In this document: piece by piece, positions 13,612-16,143 of the stretch
How the letters are laid out: every line of letters begins with the position of its first letter
How positions within the stretch are numbered: the first letter of the stretch is position 1
Origin: JAICIG01 sp035532215
GTDB taxonomy: Bacteria > Planctomycetota > Planctomycetia > Pirellulales > JAICIG01
NCBI GenBank assembly: GCA_035532215.1
Contig: DATKRK010000379.1
Coordinates: 1 to 16,143, forward strand
DNA: 16,143 nucleotides
Direction of reading: 5' to 3'
Position numbers and translations under genes: made by a program
Notes under the pieces: model-generated
Seen by the model: only the letters and a program-made list of their open reading frames with translations
What the model was told of the DNA's origin: nothing
Databases searched by the model: none

Positions 13612-13712
13612 CCCAATGTCGCATGAGCGAAGGCCAGGCTTGAAAAGGGATTATAGCGGACGCAATCCGCGTCGCCATTTCTCGCCCCGCCGTTGGCCCG
13701 CGCCGGGCCTAG

Positions 13713-13801
13713 GGAGATCCGGGCGCCCCCGCCCGGCGCGAATGGAGATCCGGGCGCCCTCGCCCGGCGCGAATGGAGGGCCGGGCGCCCTCGCCCGGCG
13801 C
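13713..13801. repeat. 31-bp tandem repeat, nearly three copies, each with a hairpin
   Basis: Units at 13713-13743, 13744-13774 and 13775-13801 (last incomplete). The unit begins GGAGATCCGGGCGCCC, and each contains CCGGGCG-CCCT(C)-CGCCCGG, a 7-bp stem. Copies one and two differ at one base; copy three has GG for AT near its start. There are no spacers, so it is not a CRISPR array. Further inverted pieces of the same motif follow at about 13811-13830. Confidence 0.8.
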
Positions 13802-13850
13802 CCGCGCTTTGGCGGGCGAGGGCGCCCGCCCCTCCGTCTTTTGCACTTTG

Positions 13851-13892
13851 GCGGGCGAGCCGGAGGCGTCAGCGGGCGAGCCGGAGGCGTCA
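13851..13892. repeat. 21-bp direct repeat, two perfect copies
   Basis: GCGGGCGAGCCGGAGGCGTC followed by A occurs at 13851-13871 and again at 13872-13892. The second copy runs into a hairpin CGGAGGC-GTCA-GCCTCCG (13882-13899). Confidence 0.8.
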
Positions 13893-13917
13893 GCCTCCGT
13901 GTCAAACCGCAACGCAC

Positions 13918-13937
13918 CCGGAGGCTAACGCCTCCGG
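13918..13937. repeat. Perfect hairpin CCGGAGGC-TAAC-GCCTCCGG
   Basis: Eight-bp arms around TAAC. It is the same motif, in a slightly different form, as the hairpin at 13882-13899, so the two are copies of one element. It lies between the HAD gene end and the SDR start, with no gene in between. Confidence 0.75.
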
Positions 13938-13990
13938 CTCGCCGATTTCTTCGGTCCGGCGCTCGCCGAAGAAAATCTTGCGGCGCTTTC

Positions 13991-14809
13991 TCAGATGCCC
14001 AGCAGTTGCAGCAACTCGTCCTGGCGGCGGTAATCGCCGAGGATCACGTCGGCGCCGGCGCGCAACAGGCGATTGCGCTTCCAGGCGTTCACGCCTTGCC
14101 GGGTTTCTTCTTCGCTGGCCACGCCGATCGCCACGCCGCCGACGCGGCGCGTCTCTTCGATCTCGACATAGCCGTCGCCAAACGCGACCAATTCGTGGCC
14201 GGCCACGCCCGTGTCGGCAATGATCCGCTCGATAATCATCGCCTTGGAGAAGGCCTGATGATTGTCGAGCGCCCCGTAGACGTGCGGGCCGAAGAAACGA
14301 TCGAGTTCCAAGGCCCTCAGCTCGTCCTGGACGTATTTCAAATCGGTGCCCGAGGCGAGATACAACGTCAGGCCGCGGTTCGTCAGTTGCTCCAGCAACC
14401 GGTGCGAGCCGGGCACGGTCAGCTCTTCGGGCTGGATCTCGCCTTGTTTCAAGCCGGCCACGCGCTGACCGATCTGGGCCCAGAGCAAATCGTGATACTG
14501 GTGCTTGTACTCCAGCGGCTCGCGCGGCGCGCCGCCGCGGGCTTCGACCTCTTCGGCCAACTGCATCATCTGAAAGATGGTTTGCTTGCCGTTGAGCCGC
14601 ATCACGTACTCTTCGACGTGGGCGGACAACTGCTCGCGCGGCTCGGCCGTGCCGGTGGCGGCCAGCACGTCGACCATCATCGGGATCATCACCTGCTGCC
14701 AGTTCCGCCGGATCAGCGACAGCGTGCCGTCGAAATCGAACAGCGCCGCCTTGAACTGGCCGCGGGGAAAATCGGAGCGGATGACTTCAATCGGTTCGAG
14801 GCACTGCAT
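13991..14809 (-). CDS. HAD-superfamily hydrolase (phosphatase-like)
   Basis: 272 residues. Motif I is DFDGT (residues 25-29, Asp25 nucleophile and Asp27), motif II the Ser/Thr of ASGTD (152-156), motif III Lys189 in AFSKAMII, and motif IV GDGYVEIE (211-218). All HAD catalytic residues are present. A helical cap domain (about 35-125) between motifs I and II places it in the C1-cap group, like phosphoglycolate phosphatase. The substrate is not known. The gene is full length, with its start at 14809 and no strong ribosome-binding site visible. Between it and the xylose-isomerase-like gene upstream lies a 143-base palindromic spacer. It and that gene point the same way and may share a transcript, though the palindrome between them makes this uncertain. 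Confidence 0.88.
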   Translation of the reverse strand: MQCLEPIEVIRSDFPRGQFKAALFDFDGTLSLIRRNWQQVMIPMMVDVLAATGTAEPREQLSAHVEEYVMRLNGKQTIFQMMQLAEEVEARGGAPREPLEYKHQYHDLLWAQIGQRVAGLKQGEIQPEELTVPGSHRLLEQLTNRGLTLYLASGTDLKYVQDELRALELDRFFGPHVYGALDNHQAFSKAMIIERIIADTGVAGHELVAFGDGYVEIEETRRVGGVAIGVASEEETRQGVNAWKRNRLLRAGADVILGDYRRQDELLQLLGI

Positions 14810-14819
14810 GGCGGCGAAA

Positions 14820-14949
14820 GGTAGGCAGTAGGCGGTAGGTGGGGAGGGGTCGGGGAAAGCGATCTCGGATGCGAGACGCTACTGGGCCGGCGTGCTGACG
14901 GCGGCGTCTCGTCCGATCTCGGTATGCCGCCTACCGTCTACCGCCTACC
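14820..14949. repeat. Palindromic spacer with heptamer repeats (GTAGGCG)
   Basis: Arms 14820-14839 and 14930-14949 are reverse complements at 18 of 20 positions. Each is made of 7-base units close to GTAGGCG. Inside them CGAGACGC (14872-14879) pairs with GCGTCTCG (14904-14911), and CGATCTCGG is repeated directly at 14860 and 14914. The whole stretch fills the gap between two co-directional genes; the right arm ends three bases from the TIM-barrel gene's stop. Confidence 0.7.
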
Positions 14950-14952
14950 TCT

Positions 14953-15987
14953 TCACACTCCCATCAAATGTTCCAGGATATATAGTTCCAGCCCTTCGTA
15001 GTCGCGGGCTTGGCGGAAGGCTTCAATCTTGGCGTTGTCGACGGCGCGGGCGGCCTTGAGCAGGTGGTTGAACATCTTCAGGCTGTTGGCCAGGTGCTTG
15101 GTTTCGTCGGCCTGCTTGGTGGTCCGCATGGCCTTGATGTCGAGCCCGACCACGCCGATGTCGTAATAACTGGCCCGGTCGAGCACCCAGACCTGGTTGA
15201 AAGCCCGCCGCAAATCGGCGCCGCCGAACGTCTTGTCTTGATCGTACTTCAAACCGTTCTGGTCGTTGAGGTGCACGCCCCACAATTTGCCGTGCCAGAG
15301 GGCATAGGCCATGTCATCGGCCGGATCGAGCCCGGCCAGAATGCTGTGGGCGCTTTCGATCAACACGCCCACGCGCGCCGGATCCGACGTGCGATAGCAG
15401 AGGCCCATGAAGTGGCCGACCGTCGGGCAGTAAGCCTGGTCCATCGGTTCGTTGGGCTTCATCTCCCCGACGATGCGGATCTTGGGGTCGTAAGCCAGCA
15501 TGTCGTCGAGGGCGTCGACCAGCAAGCCGATGGCGGCCTGGGCGTCCTTGGCCTCGCGGATGTACGTCCCTTCGCGGGCCAGCCAGAGCACCATCAGATC
15601 GATGCCCATCATGTTGGCGATGTCGATCGCCCGCCGCGTCCGGTCGCGGGCGTAACGCCGGGCCGCCGAGCTATTGGCCGTGTAGCCGCCGTCGATCGTT
15701 CGCGGGTCTTCCCACAACCGGGGAGCGACAAATTCGCCCGTCAATCCTTCGTCGTCCAGGATTTTCTTCATCTTGGCCACGCCGCGGGCCGTCTGCGTCA
15801 CGTCCCAATCGGCCGGCACGACGTCGTCGTCGTGGAATTGCACGTGGGTGAAGCCCAGCTTGCGGTACTCGCGCAGCTTCTTGGCCATCGGCACTTCCTT
15901 GCGAACCGGCGGCCCGAACGGGTCGGCCCCCGTCGAGATATTCCAAGGACCGAAGCTGAAGCGATACGTGCCAGACTTTTTGGCCAT
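14953..15987 (-). CDS. Xylose-isomerase-like TIM-barrel protein
   Basis: 344 residues, shorter than the roughly 385 of actinobacterial xylose isomerase. The class I xylose isomerase pattern is easy to follow: FSFGPW (Trp15), VQFHDDDVVP (His52, Asp55), VLWLAREG (Trp135), GEMKPNEP (Glu175, Lys177), LIESAHS (Glu211, His214), KYDQDKTFG (Asp249, Asp251) and GLDIKAM (Asp283). These match the metal and catalytic sites of that enzyme. One exception is GVHLNDQNG, where the first-metal ligand Asp of HIDLNGQ is replaced by His239. The protein may therefore act on another sugar or with a different metal. Ribosome-binding GGGAG lies about 11 bases upstream. It is transcribed toward the HAD gene. A secreted esterase is 12 kb away, which is weak evidence for shared polysaccharide use. 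Confidence 0.85.
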   Translation of the reverse strand: MAKKSGTYRFSFGPWNISTGADPFGPPVRKEVPMAKKLREYRKLGFTHVQFHDDDVVPADWDVTQTARGVAKMKKILDDEGLTGEFVAPRLWEDPRTIDGGYTANSSAARRYARDRTRRAIDIANMMGIDLMVLWLAREGTYIREAKDAQAAIGLLVDALDDMLAYDPKIRIVGEMKPNEPMDQAYCPTVGHFMGLCYRTSDPARVGVLIESAHSILAGLDPADDMAYALWHGKLWGVHLNDQNGLKYDQDKTFGGADLRRAFNQVWVLDRASYYDIGVVGLDIKAMRTTKQADETKHLANSLKMFNHLLKAARAVDNAKIEAFRQARDYEGLELYILEHLMGV

Positions 15988-16041
15988 TGCGTGAACGACT
16001 CCCAGTGAACGAGCGATTGACAGAAGGATGCCTTGAGCGAC

Positions 16042-16143
16042 TTATCGGGGGCGGCTGCCGAGCGCATCGGCCGAACCGCCGCCGGCCCCCAAGTTGGCAG
16101 GCACGACTAGTTTAAGTTCGGCGGCGGGCGACCGAAAGGGGGC
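16042..16143 (-). CDS. Possible 3' end of another gene (partial)
   Basis: Frame open to the window edge on the complement, 33 residues and a TAA. The other two complement frames have a stop or unlikely composition. Most third codon positions are G or C (about 24 of 33), as in real genes here. It reads AELKLVVPANLGAGG near the middle. There is no recognisable motif; it could be chance. Confidence 0.3.
   Translation of the reverse strand, partial: APFRSPAAELKLVVPANLGAGGGSADALGSRPR

Noticed and set aside
13713..13801. CRISPR-like repeats
   Set aside because: The 31-bp units are directly joined with no spacers, and no cas genes are present.

Overview
The window reads as a chromosomal segment of a high-GC planctomycete, most likely of the order Pirellulales. 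The main evidence is a prepilin-like DUF1559 protein (positions 3166-4170) overlapping a small lipoprotein gene, a pairing characteristic of that phylum. Long palindromic repeats between genes, small secreted proteins without recognisable relatives and mixed gene orientation fit this. The assignment is by family recognition, not by database search.

Layout from left to right. Positions 1-136 are the last part of a group II intron (domains V and VI). Its 3' exon matches a second, intron-free copy of the same repeat at 5108-5139, where a perfect 21-bp hairpin sits exactly at the insertion point. After a palindrome-rich spacer comes a secreted two-domain alpha/beta hydrolase (489-2741). It converges on the DUF1559/lipoprotein pair. 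A sparse region (4171-5761) follows, with one small hypothetical gene, several hairpins, a good sigma-70-type promoter at 5209-5237 and about 500 nt of non-coding, foldable sequence leading into a FlgM-like gene (5762-6037). A Fur-family regulator (6198-6698) comes next.

At 6739-7190 lies a compact unit: a frameshifted GxxExxY-family gene tightly bracketed by 31-bp inverted repeats that are themselves built of 11-bp repeats. Then come purB of the eukaryote-like type (complement), a small secreted hypothetical protein, and a two-gene Septu anti-phage system, ptuA-ptuB (9285-11418). The Septu genes are visibly poorer in G+C than their neighbours. Downstream, on the complement, are an SDR oxidoreductase and an HD-domain phosphohydrolase in one operon, a repeat-dense spacer (13592-13937), a HAD phosphatase, a palindromic heptamer-repeat spacer and a xylose-isomerase-like TIM-barrel protein. 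The last ~100 bases may hold the end of another gene.

Most genes are housekeeping or lineage-specific. The accessory content is the intron end, the GxxExxY unit, the Septu pair and the intergenic repeats. The clearest functional system is Septu. The least explained signals are the structured leader before the FlgM-like gene and the inverted-repeat-bracketed GxxExxY unit.
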